The notes under the pieces are model-generated. The model saw only the letters and a program-made list of their open reading frames with translations, searched no databases and was not told the origin of the DNA. Shown in pieces: positions 1 to 5,525 of a stretch of 5,525 nt of DNA. The translations under genes were made by a program, and so were the position numbers. The DNA is from Bacteroidota bacterium (lineage in GTDB: Bacteria > Bacteroidota > Bacteroidia > Bacteroidales > WCHB1-69): NCBI GenBank assembly GCA_023459435.1, contig JAEWUL010000119.1, forward strand, positions 1-5,525. The letters run 5' to 3'. Position 1 is the first letter of the stretch. Every line of letters begins with the position of its first letter.

Positions 1-31
1 ATATAATATACACTAAAATAATTTTCATCAT
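1..31 (-). other. Possible 5' end of a divergent gene (first 10 codons only)
   Basis: On the - strand two consecutive ATG codons (31-29 and 28-26) open a frame that stays open to the left edge and reads MMKIILVYII. A basic residue followed by hydrophobic residues would suit the start of a signal peptide or membrane protein. Between this start and the + strand gene at 128 lie 96 nt, a normal size for a divergent promoter region. On the - strand, CAGATTTG (52-45) is one mismatch from the Bacteroidota -7 box TAnnTTTG and would lie 13 nt upstream of the first ATG. Ten codons in AT-rich DNA can be open by chance, so this is only a candidate. No function can be proposed. Confidence 0.2.
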
Positions 32-53
32 AATTAAAAATGGGCAAATCTGG

Positions 54-73
54 ATTCAATAGTTTATTCAATA
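54..73 (+). repeat. Short direct repeat ATTCAATA x2 in the leader intergenic region
   Basis: ATTCAATA occurs at 54-61 and again at 66-73, a 12-nt period. The hexamer AATGGG also occurs twice nearby (39-44 and 73-78). The repeats lie just upstream of the presumed promoter of the prenyl synthase-mrdA-rodA operon, where a regulator could bind. In DNA this AT-rich, short repeats also arise by chance. I see no recognisable operator. Confidence 0.25.
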
Positions 74-100
74 ATGGGTAAAAGGTGTCATTAATTTTTG

Positions 101-108
101 TATTTTTG
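101..108 (+). promoter_or_regulatory. Bacteroidota-type -7 promoter element (TAnnTTTG)
   Basis: TATTTTTG matches exactly the TAnnTTTG -7 consensus used by the primary sigma factor of Bacteroidota. It ends 19 nt before the ATG at 128, which would place transcription start around 112-116 and leave a very short leader. No good TTTG -33 element is seen at the expected distance upstream, around 76-82, so the match is partial. The sequence between the box and the ATG is A/T-rich (ending AAACAAA) with no Shine-Dalgarno sequence, typical of flavobacterial genes. It would drive the three-gene operon from 128 to 4143. Confidence 0.5.
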
Positions 109-127
109 CATTTATTAATTAAACAAA

Positions 128-1087
128 ATGAAAAATTTAGAACACTATTTTAATTCTATAACAGAAGATAGAGAACCTAACAATTTATACGAACCAATCA
201 ACTATATTTTACAACAAGGGGGAAAAAGGATCAGACCAAAATTAGTTGAAATTGCTACAGAAATTTTTGGGGGAAATGTTGAATATGCGATCTATCCTGC
301 CGCTGCTTTTGAGATGCTTCATAATTTTACCCTGATACATGATGATATCATGGATTTAGCTCCTTTAAGAAGAGGTAAAGAAACAGTATATAAAAAATGG
401 AATAACAATATTGCCATTTTATCCGGAGATGCCCTTGCTACTATGGCACTTCAGCAGATTTTATTGACACCTGTCGATTCTCAAAGAGTTGTTAAAATGG
501 CTGAATTATTTGCCCAAACTTCTCTGGAGATTTGTGAAGGGCAACAATATGATTTGGATTTTGAAAAGCAAGACCATGTAACTATATATCAGTATATTGA
601 AATGATCAGGTTAAAAACAGCGGTAATGCTGGCAGGTTGTTTAAAAGTGGGAGCTATTTTATCCAATGCTTCAGAAAAAGATCAGAATGAGATTTATCTT
701 TTTGGAATTCACATTGGATTAGCATTCCAATTACAGGACGATCTGTTTGATGTATATTCTGATGCTGAAACTTTCGGAAAACAGATAGGTGGAGATATCA
801 AATCCAATAAAAAAACATATTTATATTTGTTAGCTCTTGAACGTGCTAATCCCGATCAAAAGAATGCTTTAACGAAATGGTTCTCTATAGAATCATGTGA
901 TACAGATCAAAAATTTCATCAGGTAAAAACTATATTTGATCAGTTGAATATTTTTAAATTAACGGAAGAAAAGATACATTTTTATGTTGATTCAGCAATC
1001 AAAAACGTTAATAATTTAAATATTTCTGAACAACACAAGTCCTATTTAATCAATTATACGGAACAACTTGCCCAAAGGATCAAGTAA
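128..1087 (+). CDS. Polyprenyl (isoprenyl) diphosphate synthase, probably short-chain (FPP/GGPP type)
   Basis: A 319-residue trans-isoprenyl diphosphate synthase of the IspA/IspB/GGPPS fold, the usual family length. It condenses isopentenyl diphosphate onto allylic diphosphates in the cytosol. Visible family motifs are GGKRIRP (31-37, IPP binding), the first Asp-rich motif DDIMD (72-76) followed by RRG (81-83), GQQYDLDF (138-145), K163-T164, the second Asp-rich motif in FQLQDDLFD (200-208; DDLFD 204-208) and GGDIKSNKKT (221-230). All catalytic elements are intact. The first Asp-rich motif lacks the two-residue insertion of bacterial FPP synthases, and the fifth residue before it is Phe67, where E. 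coli octaprenyl synthase IspB has Ala. A bulky residue there favours short products such as GGPP or FPP; this is inferred from family rules. The ATG at 128 is the first in frame and follows an A-rich leader. The stop codon TAA directly abuts the mrdA ATG, so the gene is almost certainly co-transcribed with the elongation genes. Confidence 0.93.
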   Translation: MKNLEHYFNSITEDREPNNLYEPINYILQQGGKRIRPKLVEIATEIFGGNVEYAIYPAAAFEMLHNFTLIHDDIMDLAPLRRGKETVYKKWNNNIAILSGDALATMALQQILLTPVDSQRVVKMAELFAQTSLEICEGQQYDLDFEKQDHVTIYQYIEMIRLKTAVMLAGCLKVGAILSNASEKDQNEIYLFGIHIGLAFQLQDDLFDVYSDAETFGKQIGGDIKSNKKTYLYLLALERANPDQKNALTKWFSIESCDTDQKFHQVKTIFDQLNIFKLTEEKIHFYVDSAIKNVNNLNISEQHKSYLINYTEQLAQRIK

Positions 1088-2887
1088 ATGAGTCAACCAC
1101 TTCAAAAGAGGATGTATATTATCATGGGAATCATGGTTATGGTTCTTTTGGTATATCTGTTTAGATTATTTCAGCTTCAGGTTGTAGATTCATCCTACCG
1201 AAGGTCAGCTGATCGAAATGCATTACGACAAATTACGGAACATCCTGCCAGAGGTCTCATTTATGATAGAAATGATTCATTACTGGTTTATAATGATGCA
1301 GCTTACGATTTAATGGTTGTTCCTAAAGAATTGAGAACATTTGATACATTGGAACTCTGTAACCTTTTGGAAATTTCTAAAGAGGAACTGATGAAGAGGA
1401 TCGAAAAGGCTTATAAATGGTCAACAATGATCCCTTCTCTCATTGCTCAACAGATGTCAAAAGAGGATTATGGGTATTTGCAAGAAAAACTACATAAATT
1501 CCCCGGGTTCTTTGTCCAAAACAGAACTTTAAGACACTATCCTCACCCAATCGCAGCTCATATTTTAGGATATGTAGGTGAAGTTGATGCTGCAGCTATT
1601 GAAAGAGATCCCTACTACCAAATGGGTGATTATATCGGTTTTAGCGGCATAGAAAAAGCTTACGAAAATGAGCTAAAAGGAACAAAAGGAAAACGAATTG
1701 TATTGGTGGATGTTCACAACCGGGAAAGAGGGAGCTTCCGTGAAGGGGAAGAGGATGTGACACCCGTTCAGGGATTATCACTCTGGAGCACTTTGGACTT
1801 AACCTTACAAGAATATGGAGAACTTTTAATGCAAAATAAAAGGGGTAGTATTGTTGCTATTGAACCCTCAACCGGTGAGATCCTATGCATCGTCTCATCT
1901 CCAAGTTACGATCCCAATCTTCTGGTAGGTAATGTAAGATCTAAAAACTATATGATGTTGGTTGGAGATACCATTAAATCTCCACTTTTTAACCGTGCTT
2001 TAATGGCAATGTATCCACCCGGTTCAACGTTTAAACTTGCGAATGGACTTATCGCTCTTCAGGAGGGAATTATTACACCTAGTACCATTTATCATTGTCC
2101 AGGTGGTTACAAAATGGGGTCTCATACCGTTGCATGTCACCACGCCGGTTCAACCAACATTTATAGTGCTGTTCAAATCTCCTGTAATACTTTTTTCTGT
2201 AAAGCTTTCTATAATATTCTCTCTAATAGAACCAAATATCCGAATATTCAATCAGCCTACCAATCCTGGAAGGATTATGTGAATTCTATGGGTTTCGGTG
2301 TACGGTTTAATTCTGACCTTCCATACGAACTAAAAGGGATTATCCCCAGTGTTCAATATTTTGATAAGAAATATAGAAAATCGTGGAATGGAAATACTAT
2401 TGTATCAATGGGAATTGGTCAAGGAGAGGCTGGCACCACTCCTCTGCAAATGGCAAACTTCATGGCCATTATTGCGAATAAAGGGTTCTATTATAAACCT
2501 CATGTTGTGAAAGCAATTGGTTCTAAAAATAATTTGAATAATCGCTTTAAGGATCGTATCTATGTCAATATTGATCCACACCATTTTGAAACGATTATGG
2601 AAGGAATGGATATGGCTGTCATTGGAGGAACTGCTCGTTCCGCAAAAATTGATGGAATTAACCTGATAGGTAAAACAGGAACTGCTCAAAATCCACATGG
2701 TAGGGATCACTCCGTTTTTGTATCTATTGCCCCAAAAGAGAATCCAAAAATTGTAGTTTTTGTTCTGGTTGAAAATGCCGGATTTGGTGCCACAGTAGCC
2801 GCACCTATCGCAAGTTTAATAACAGAATTTTACATTAAAAGAGAAGTGAAAAGAAAAGATTTGGAAAAACGAATTATGGAAATGTAA
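1088..2887 (+). CDS. mrdA: Penicillin-binding protein 2 (class B peptidoglycan D,D-transpeptidase)
   Basis: A 599-residue class B PBP that cross-links peptidoglycan stem peptides during lateral elongation as partner of RodA. The N-terminus has a short basic cytoplasmic tail (K7, R8) and one membrane anchor (about 10-31). The periplasmic pedestal region follows, with HPARGLIYDRN (52-62), HILGYVGEV (158-166) and GFSGIEKAYENELKG (184-198). The transpeptidase domain runs from about 250 to 585. It has the nucleophile motif STFK (Ser313-Lys316), SCN (365-367) as the SxN motif where E. coli PBP2 has SSD, and KTGTAQ (529-534). GIGQGE (442-447) is also typical. Between the first two motifs sit Cys337, Cys350, His351 and His352, with Cys366 inside the SxN motif, a possible metal or disulfide site. 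Length is close to E. coli PBP2 (633). The start abuts the previous stop (TAAATG), and AAAGGA at 1074-1079 gives a Shine-Dalgarno-like match 8 nt upstream. This suggests translational coupling. rodA follows after 2 nt. Confidence 0.96.
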   Translation: MSQPLQKRMYIIMGIMVMVLLVYLFRLFQLQVVDSSYRRSADRNALRQITEHPARGLIYDRNDSLLVYNDAAYDLMVVPKELRTFDTLELCNLLEISKEELMKRIEKAYKWSTMIPSLIAQQMSKEDYGYLQEKLHKFPGFFVQNRTLRHYPHPIAAHILGYVGEVDAAAIERDPYYQMGDYIGFSGIEKAYENELKGTKGKRIVLVDVHNRERGSFREGEEDVTPVQGLSLWSTLDLTLQEYGELLMQNKRGSIVAIEPSTGEILCIVSSPSYDPNLLVGNVRSKNYMMLVGDTIKSPLFNRALMAMYPPGSTFKLANGLIALQEGIITPSTIYHCPGGYKMGSHTVACHHAGSTNIYSAVQISCNTFFCKAFYNILSNRTKYPNIQSAYQSWKDYVNSMGFGVRFNSDLPYELKGIIPSVQYFDKKYRKSWNGNTIVSMGIGQGEAGTTPLQMANFMAIIANKGFYYKPHVVKAIGSKNNLNNRFKDRIYVNIDPHHFETIMEGMDMAVIGGTARSAKIDGINLIGKTGTAQNPHGRDHSVFVSIAPKENPKIVVFVLVENAGFGATVAAPIASLITEFYIKREVKRKDLEKRIMEM

Positions 2888-2889
2888 CT

Positions 2890-4143
2890 ATGTTTATTGA
2901 AAATAGAAGTAGAAGCTCTAAAGGATTTGATGTTCAACTCATTGTGTACTATTTATTGTTAATATCAATAGGTTGGTTAACTATCTATTCATCAGCGAGT
3001 AATCATATTACTCAGGAATCTTTTTTCTCTTTTAACAATGTGTATACTAAACAGTTACTATTCATTGGAACCTCTTTGATCATTGGATTTGTTATCCTGT
3101 TAATTGATTCACGGTTATATGTGCATTATGCGATGTATATCTATTTTTTTACTTTGCTTTTGATGATTCTGGTTTTATTTATAGGTACAGATATTAATGG
3201 AGCTCATGCCTGGATTAAAATTGGAAGTTTTAGTATACAACCTACAGAATTTGTAAAATTTGCTACAGCCCTTGCATTAGCCAAGTTTTTTAATGAAGGG
3301 AAGACATCATCTGAAAAAAGATTTTTGTGGGTTAATGCTTTTCTCTTTATTTTAGTCCCAATAGTGATTATCCTTCTTCAAAAAGATACCGGTTCAGCTT
3401 TGATTTTTTTCTCTTTTATTATCCTTTTTTATAGGGAGGGTTTGACAGGTTGGATCTTGTTATTGGGAGCTATTGCCGTTGGCATATCACTTTTTACCCT
3501 CTTTCTGAATGAGATTTATGCCATAGCACTCCTAACTACTGTTTTTTTGGTTTTTTGGTTTTTTCACAAAAAAGACAAAAAGAAAATGATTCGGAATGTC
3601 ATCCTTTATGTGGCATCCATTATCTTTGTTTTTGGAGTGAATCTGGCGTATCAATTTGTCTTACAAGATCACCAAAGAATGAGAATTGACACTCTAATTG
3701 GAAAGGTCGAAGATCCTTTAGGAGCCGATTTTAATGTAAATCAATCCAAAATTGCAATTGGCTCGGGTGGGTTTTGGGGAAAAGGGTATTTAAATGGAAC
3801 ACAAACCAAACTCAATTATGTTCCGGAACAAAGCACCGATTTTATTTTTTGTGGAATTGGTGAAGAATGGGGATTTGTGGGAAGTATGTTTGTAACTTCA
3901 TTGTTTATTGCCCTTATTTTAAGAATTATTGTACTCTCTGAAAAAAACAGAAATCAGTTTGTCCGATGCTATGGTTATGGTGTCGCAGGTATCATTTTTA
4001 TGCATTTTTTTATCAATATTGGGATGACTATCGGGTTGTTACCTATTATAGGTATTCCCCTTCCATTTATTAGTTATGGCGGCTCCTCGTTATGGTCTTT
4101 TACTATTCTTCTTTTCATTTTTATAAAGATAAATAATAACTAA
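2890..4143 (+). CDS. rodA: RodA, SEDS-family peptidoglycan glycosyltransferase (elongasome)
   Basis: A 417-residue polytopic membrane protein of the SEDS family, which polymerises lipid II into glycan strands at the inner membrane together with PBP2. Family signatures are HAWIKIGSFSIQPTEFVK (106-123), QKDTGSALIF (164-173), QSKIAIGSGGFWGKGYLNGT (285-304), VPEQSTDFIF (311-320) followed by GEEWGFVGS (324-332), and IPLPFISYGGSS (389-400). Asp317 in TDFIF aligns with the catalytic Asp of E. coli RodA (D262, from memory). About twelve hydrophobic segments can be drawn, near 14-36, 55-73, 79-99, 118-134, 144-163, 166-181, 186-205, 207-225, 235-256, 320-347, 357-382 and 395-413. E. coli RodA is about 370 residues with ten, and the surplus lies around 186-256, including a lysine-rich loop (227-232). 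RodA is favoured over FtsW because the gene directly follows mrdA. The 2-nt gap and weak GGA at 2878-2880 suggest coupled translation. Confidence 0.95.
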   Translation: MFIENRSRSSKGFDVQLIVYYLLLISIGWLTIYSSASNHITQESFFSFNNVYTKQLLFIGTSLIIGFVILLIDSRLYVHYAMYIYFFTLLLMILVLFIGTDINGAHAWIKIGSFSIQPTEFVKFATALALAKFFNEGKTSSEKRFLWVNAFLFILVPIVIILLQKDTGSALIFFSFIILFYREGLTGWILLLGAIAVGISLFTLFLNEIYAIALLTTVFLVFWFFHKKDKKKMIRNVILYVASIIFVFGVNLAYQFVLQDHQRMRIDTLIGKVEDPLGADFNVNQSKIAIGSGGFWGKGYLNGTQTKLNYVPEQSTDFIFCGIGEEWGFVGSMFVTSLFIALILRIIVLSEKNRNQFVRCYGYGVAGIIFMHFFINIGMTIGLLPIIGIPLPFISYGGSSLWSFTILLFIFIKINNN

Positions 4144-4213
4144 CTTTTTAAAATAATTCAATGGTGGAATCGTTACCATTAATAGAACAAAATATTAACA
4201 TAAACTCAAGATA
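4144..4213. other. rodA-manC intergenic gap with a weak inverted repeat
   Basis: This 70-nt A/T-rich gap contains AATGGT (4160-4165) and its inverse ACCATT (4175-4180). They form a 6-bp stem extendable by two G-T pairs around a 5-nt loop. No T-tract follows, so it is not a convincing terminator; it could be an operator or an accidental hairpin. TAACTTTT at 4141-4148, overlapping the rodA stop, is one base off the TAnnTTTG box, but no convincing -33 partner is seen. Whether manC is read through from rodA or has its own promoter cannot be decided from the sequence. Confidence 0.25.
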
Positions 4214-5305
4214 ATGAATAAAAACAACTATTGTGTAATTATGGCTGGTGGCATAGGTGTTCGCTTTTGGCCAATGAGTAAGACAGAAACTCCCAAACAA
4301 TTTATTGATATCCTAGGAGATGGTCAGACTCTTATTCAGAAAACATTTAAAAGATTTTCGAAATTTTGTCCTATTGAAAACATTTATATTGTCACCAACT
4401 CTCAATATTTTGATTTGGTAAAAACGCAGCTACCTGAAGTGGAAGATGATCAGATTGTACTAGAACCAGCCAGAAGAAATACAGCTCCATGTATTGCTTA
4501 TGCCAATTATAAGATTAAAACAAAAAATCCTGATGCAGTTGTTGTTGTGGCTCCTTCAGATCATATTATCCTGAAAGAGGATGTGTTTATTGATGTGATT
4601 ACTAAAGGGTTAGAAACCGTTTCTGAAAATGACTGGTTGCTTACAATTGGTATTCATCCATCATTTCCAAATACAGGATATGGATATATTCAGTTCAATG
4701 AGGATAAACCGTATGAGAAAAATCCTTCTATTTACTCTGTGAAAACATTTACTGAAAAGCCTACGTTGGAGTTTGCACAGCAATTTTTGGAAAGTGGTGA
4801 CTTTTTATGGAATGCGGGGATTTTTATGTGGTCTGTAAAATCAATCCAGAATGCCTTTGAGCAATATTTACCTGAAGTAGATGAATTGTTTAAAAAAGGA
4901 GAAGGATTGTACAATACTCCCGGTGAAAAAGAGTTTATCAATAGAATTTATCAAATTTGCAGGAATATCTCCGTAGACTATGGAATTATGGAAAAAGCCC
5001 AAAATGTTCATGTTTTTGCAGCAGAATTTGGATGGTCTGATTTAGGTACATGGGGTGCTTTACATGAAATGAGAAATAAGGATGATAATCAGAACTCTGT
5101 TGTGGGAAACAAAATTAAAATGTACAATACTAAAAACTGTATCATAAATTTACCCAACAATAAAGTGGCCGTCATTCAAGGTCTAGAAGATTATATTGTA
5201 GTAGATACGGATGAAGTTTTGCTTATCTGTAAAAAAGAGGAGGAGCAACAAATAAAACAATATGTTACTGATGTTAAGATCGATTTTGGGGATAGGTATG
5301 TTTAA
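4214..5305 (+). CDS. manC: Mannose-1-phosphate guanylyltransferase (GDP-mannose pyrophosphorylase)
   Basis: A 363-residue cytosolic nucleotidyltransferase that makes GDP-mannose from mannose-1-phosphate and GTP, the donor for mannose- and fucose-containing glycans. The sequence shows the pyrophosphorylase signature AGGIGVRFWPMS (11-22) with PKQF (27-30). It also has EPARRNTAPCIAY (84-96), VVAPSDHII (111-119, with the metal/nucleotide-binding Asp116), NTGYGYIQF (153-161), FTEKP (179-183), FLWNAGIFMW (197-206), SVDYGIMEKA (253-262) and GWSDLGTW (273-280). These match the ManC/RfbM/AlgA nucleotidyltransferase domain. The C-terminal cupin phosphomannose isomerase domain of the bifunctional enzymes (about 470-480 residues) is absent, so the protein is monofunctional, and isomerase and phosphomannomutase must be encoded elsewhere. 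The start at 4214 is chosen because the glycine-rich loop begins by residue 11; there is no clear Shine-Dalgarno sequence. The gene has the same strand and AT-rich composition as rodA but no functional tie to it visible here. The terminator follows 2 nt after the stop. Confidence 0.94.
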   Translation: MNKNNYCVIMAGGIGVRFWPMSKTETPKQFIDILGDGQTLIQKTFKRFSKFCPIENIYIVTNSQYFDLVKTQLPEVEDDQIVLEPARRNTAPCIAYANYKIKTKNPDAVVVVAPSDHIILKEDVFIDVITKGLETVSENDWLLTIGIHPSFPNTGYGYIQFNEDKPYEKNPSIYSVKTFTEKPTLEFAQQFLESGDFLWNAGIFMWSVKSIQNAFEQYLPEVDELFKKGEGLYNTPGEKEFINRIYQICRNISVDYGIMEKAQNVHVFAAEFGWSDLGTWGALHEMRNKDDNQNSVVGNKIKMYNTKNCIINLPNNKVAVIQGLEDYIVVDTDEVLLICKKEEEQQIKQYVTDVKIDFGDRYV

Positions 5306-5307
5306 AA

Positions 5308-5346
5308 TAAAAAAAATGGTGTCAAATTTTGACACCATTTTTTTTA
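5308..5346. terminator. Bidirectional intrinsic terminator between convergent manC and pepT
   Basis: The arms 5308-5325 and 5329-5346 are perfectly complementary over 18 bp around a 3-nt loop (5326-5328). The core is TGGTGTCAA/TTGACACCA, flanked by an A-run on the left (5309-5316) and a T-run on the right (5338-5345). On the + strand this is a GC-containing stem followed by a U tract, which ends manC transcripts. On the - strand the A-run becomes the U tract, so it also ends pepT transcripts. The gap between the two stop codons is only 38 nt, and the stem extends into the pepT stop codon (5344-5346). Confidence 0.9.
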
Positions 5347-5525
5347 CACTTTAACTATATTGATGATCACTTCAACTGCTTTCACCATAGATTCTAATGG
5401 AATAAACTCATATTTCCCGTGGAAGTTGTGTCCTCCGGCAAAAATATTGGGACAGGGGAGCCCTTTATAAGACAAGTTGGCACCGTCCGTTCCACCACGA
5501 ATGGGTTTTACAATGGGTGTAACAC
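5344..5525 (-). CDS. pepT: Peptidase T (tripeptide aminopeptidase), C-terminal fragment cut by window edge
   Basis: Reading the - strand from the right edge gives 59 complete codons and a TAA at 5346-5344; the start lies outside the window. The fragment begins [20 protein letters not shown] and continues with [20 protein letters not shown] and a helical tail ending NIVKV. It closely resembles the end of bacterial PepT, an M20-family zinc aminopeptidase that removes the N-terminal residue from tripeptides in the cytosol. PIRGGTDG carries the conserved substrate-contacting Arg. The His in NFHGKYEF (codon at 5421-5419) corresponds to the last zinc ligand of the family (His379 of E. coli PepT, from memory). 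The other metal ligands lie upstream, outside the window. The gene is convergent to manC and shares its terminator. Other M20 peptidases such as PepD or DapE lack this RGGTDG...GG.N.HG arrangement, so PepT is well supported despite the truncation. Confidence 0.9.
   Translation of the reverse strand, partial: VTPIVKPIRGGTDGANLSYKGLPCPNIFAGGHNFHGKYEFIPLESMVKAVEVIINIVKV

Noticed and set aside
3..62. + strand frame open from the left edge to a TAG at 60-62, possibly the tail of an upstream gene
   Set aside because: The 19 residues are Ile/Lys-rich low complexity with no family resemblance, as expected from AT-rich noncoding DNA. A short upstream tail cannot be fully excluded.
2037..2282. 81-codon + strand open frame inside mrdA
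   Set aside because: It lies entirely within the PBP2 transpeptidase domain in another frame, where the PBP2 reading carries clear motifs. The alternative protein has no recognisable features.
2405..2710. 101-codon - strand open frame inside mrdA
   Set aside because: It is antisense to the conserved PBP2 segment holding GIGQGE and KTGTAQ. The product has no family resemblance and no promoter or spacing signal.
4160..4180. Hairpin after rodA considered as an intrinsic terminator
   Set aside because: The stem is only 6 bp plus two G-T pairs, and no T-tract follows, so termination is not supported.
4732..4941. 69-codon - strand open frame inside manC
   Set aside because: It is antisense to conserved guanylyltransferase motifs (FTEKP, FLWNAG) and looks like a chance frame.
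1..5525. Searched for a novel defence, mobile or CRISPR-like system
   Set aside because: Nearly all the sequence is accounted for by conserved housekeeping genes. No spaced repeats, integrase or transposase motifs, toxin-antitoxin pairs or RNA gene structures were seen.

Overview
This AT-rich window looks like chromosomal DNA from a member of the Bacteroidota, most likely the class Flavobacteriia. Three things point there. The only promoter-like element before the first operon is a Bacteroidota-type TAnnTTTG box. Start codons are preceded by A-rich stretches rather than strong Shine-Dalgarno sequences. The protein sequences also have a flavobacterial character, for example a class B PBP2 with Cys/His residues between its catalytic motifs. 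Genus cannot be assigned from the sequence alone. Nothing suggests a mobile or accessory island: I see no integrase, transposase, CRISPR array, tRNA or rRNA.

Layout. Positions 1-127 are a short intergenic region holding the likely promoter, and possibly the first codons of a divergent gene running off the left edge. Three genes follow in a tight + strand operon: a polyprenyl (isoprenyl) diphosphate synthase (128-1087), PBP2/mrdA (1088-2887, starting immediately after the preceding stop) and rodA (2890-4143, 2 nt gap). After a 70-nt gap comes manC, a monofunctional mannose-1-phosphate guanylyltransferase (4214-5305). A near-perfect 18-bp hairpin with A and T tracts (5308-5346) serves as a convergent, bidirectional terminator. 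The last 182 nt (5344-5525) hold the C-terminal end of pepT (peptidase T) on the - strand. This partial gene is easy to miss because its start is outside the window.

How the genes fit together. RodA (SEDS glycosyltransferase) and PBP2 (transpeptidase) are the two catalytic halves of the cell-elongation peptidoglycan synthase. The upstream prenyl synthase has the first Asp-rich motif and the bulky upstream residue expected of a short-chain (C15/C20) enzyme. It could therefore supply the allylic primer for undecaprenyl phosphate, the carrier that delivers lipid II to RodA-PBP2; this link is inference. ManC makes GDP-mannose for glycans or glycoconjugates and may be a separate transcription unit. 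The mreBCD genes that often accompany mrdA-rodA are not in this window.

The window is mostly ordinary housekeeping content. The points most worth a second look are the prenyl synthase/elongasome coupling, a possible metal site in PBP2, and an apparent extra two-helix insertion in RodA.
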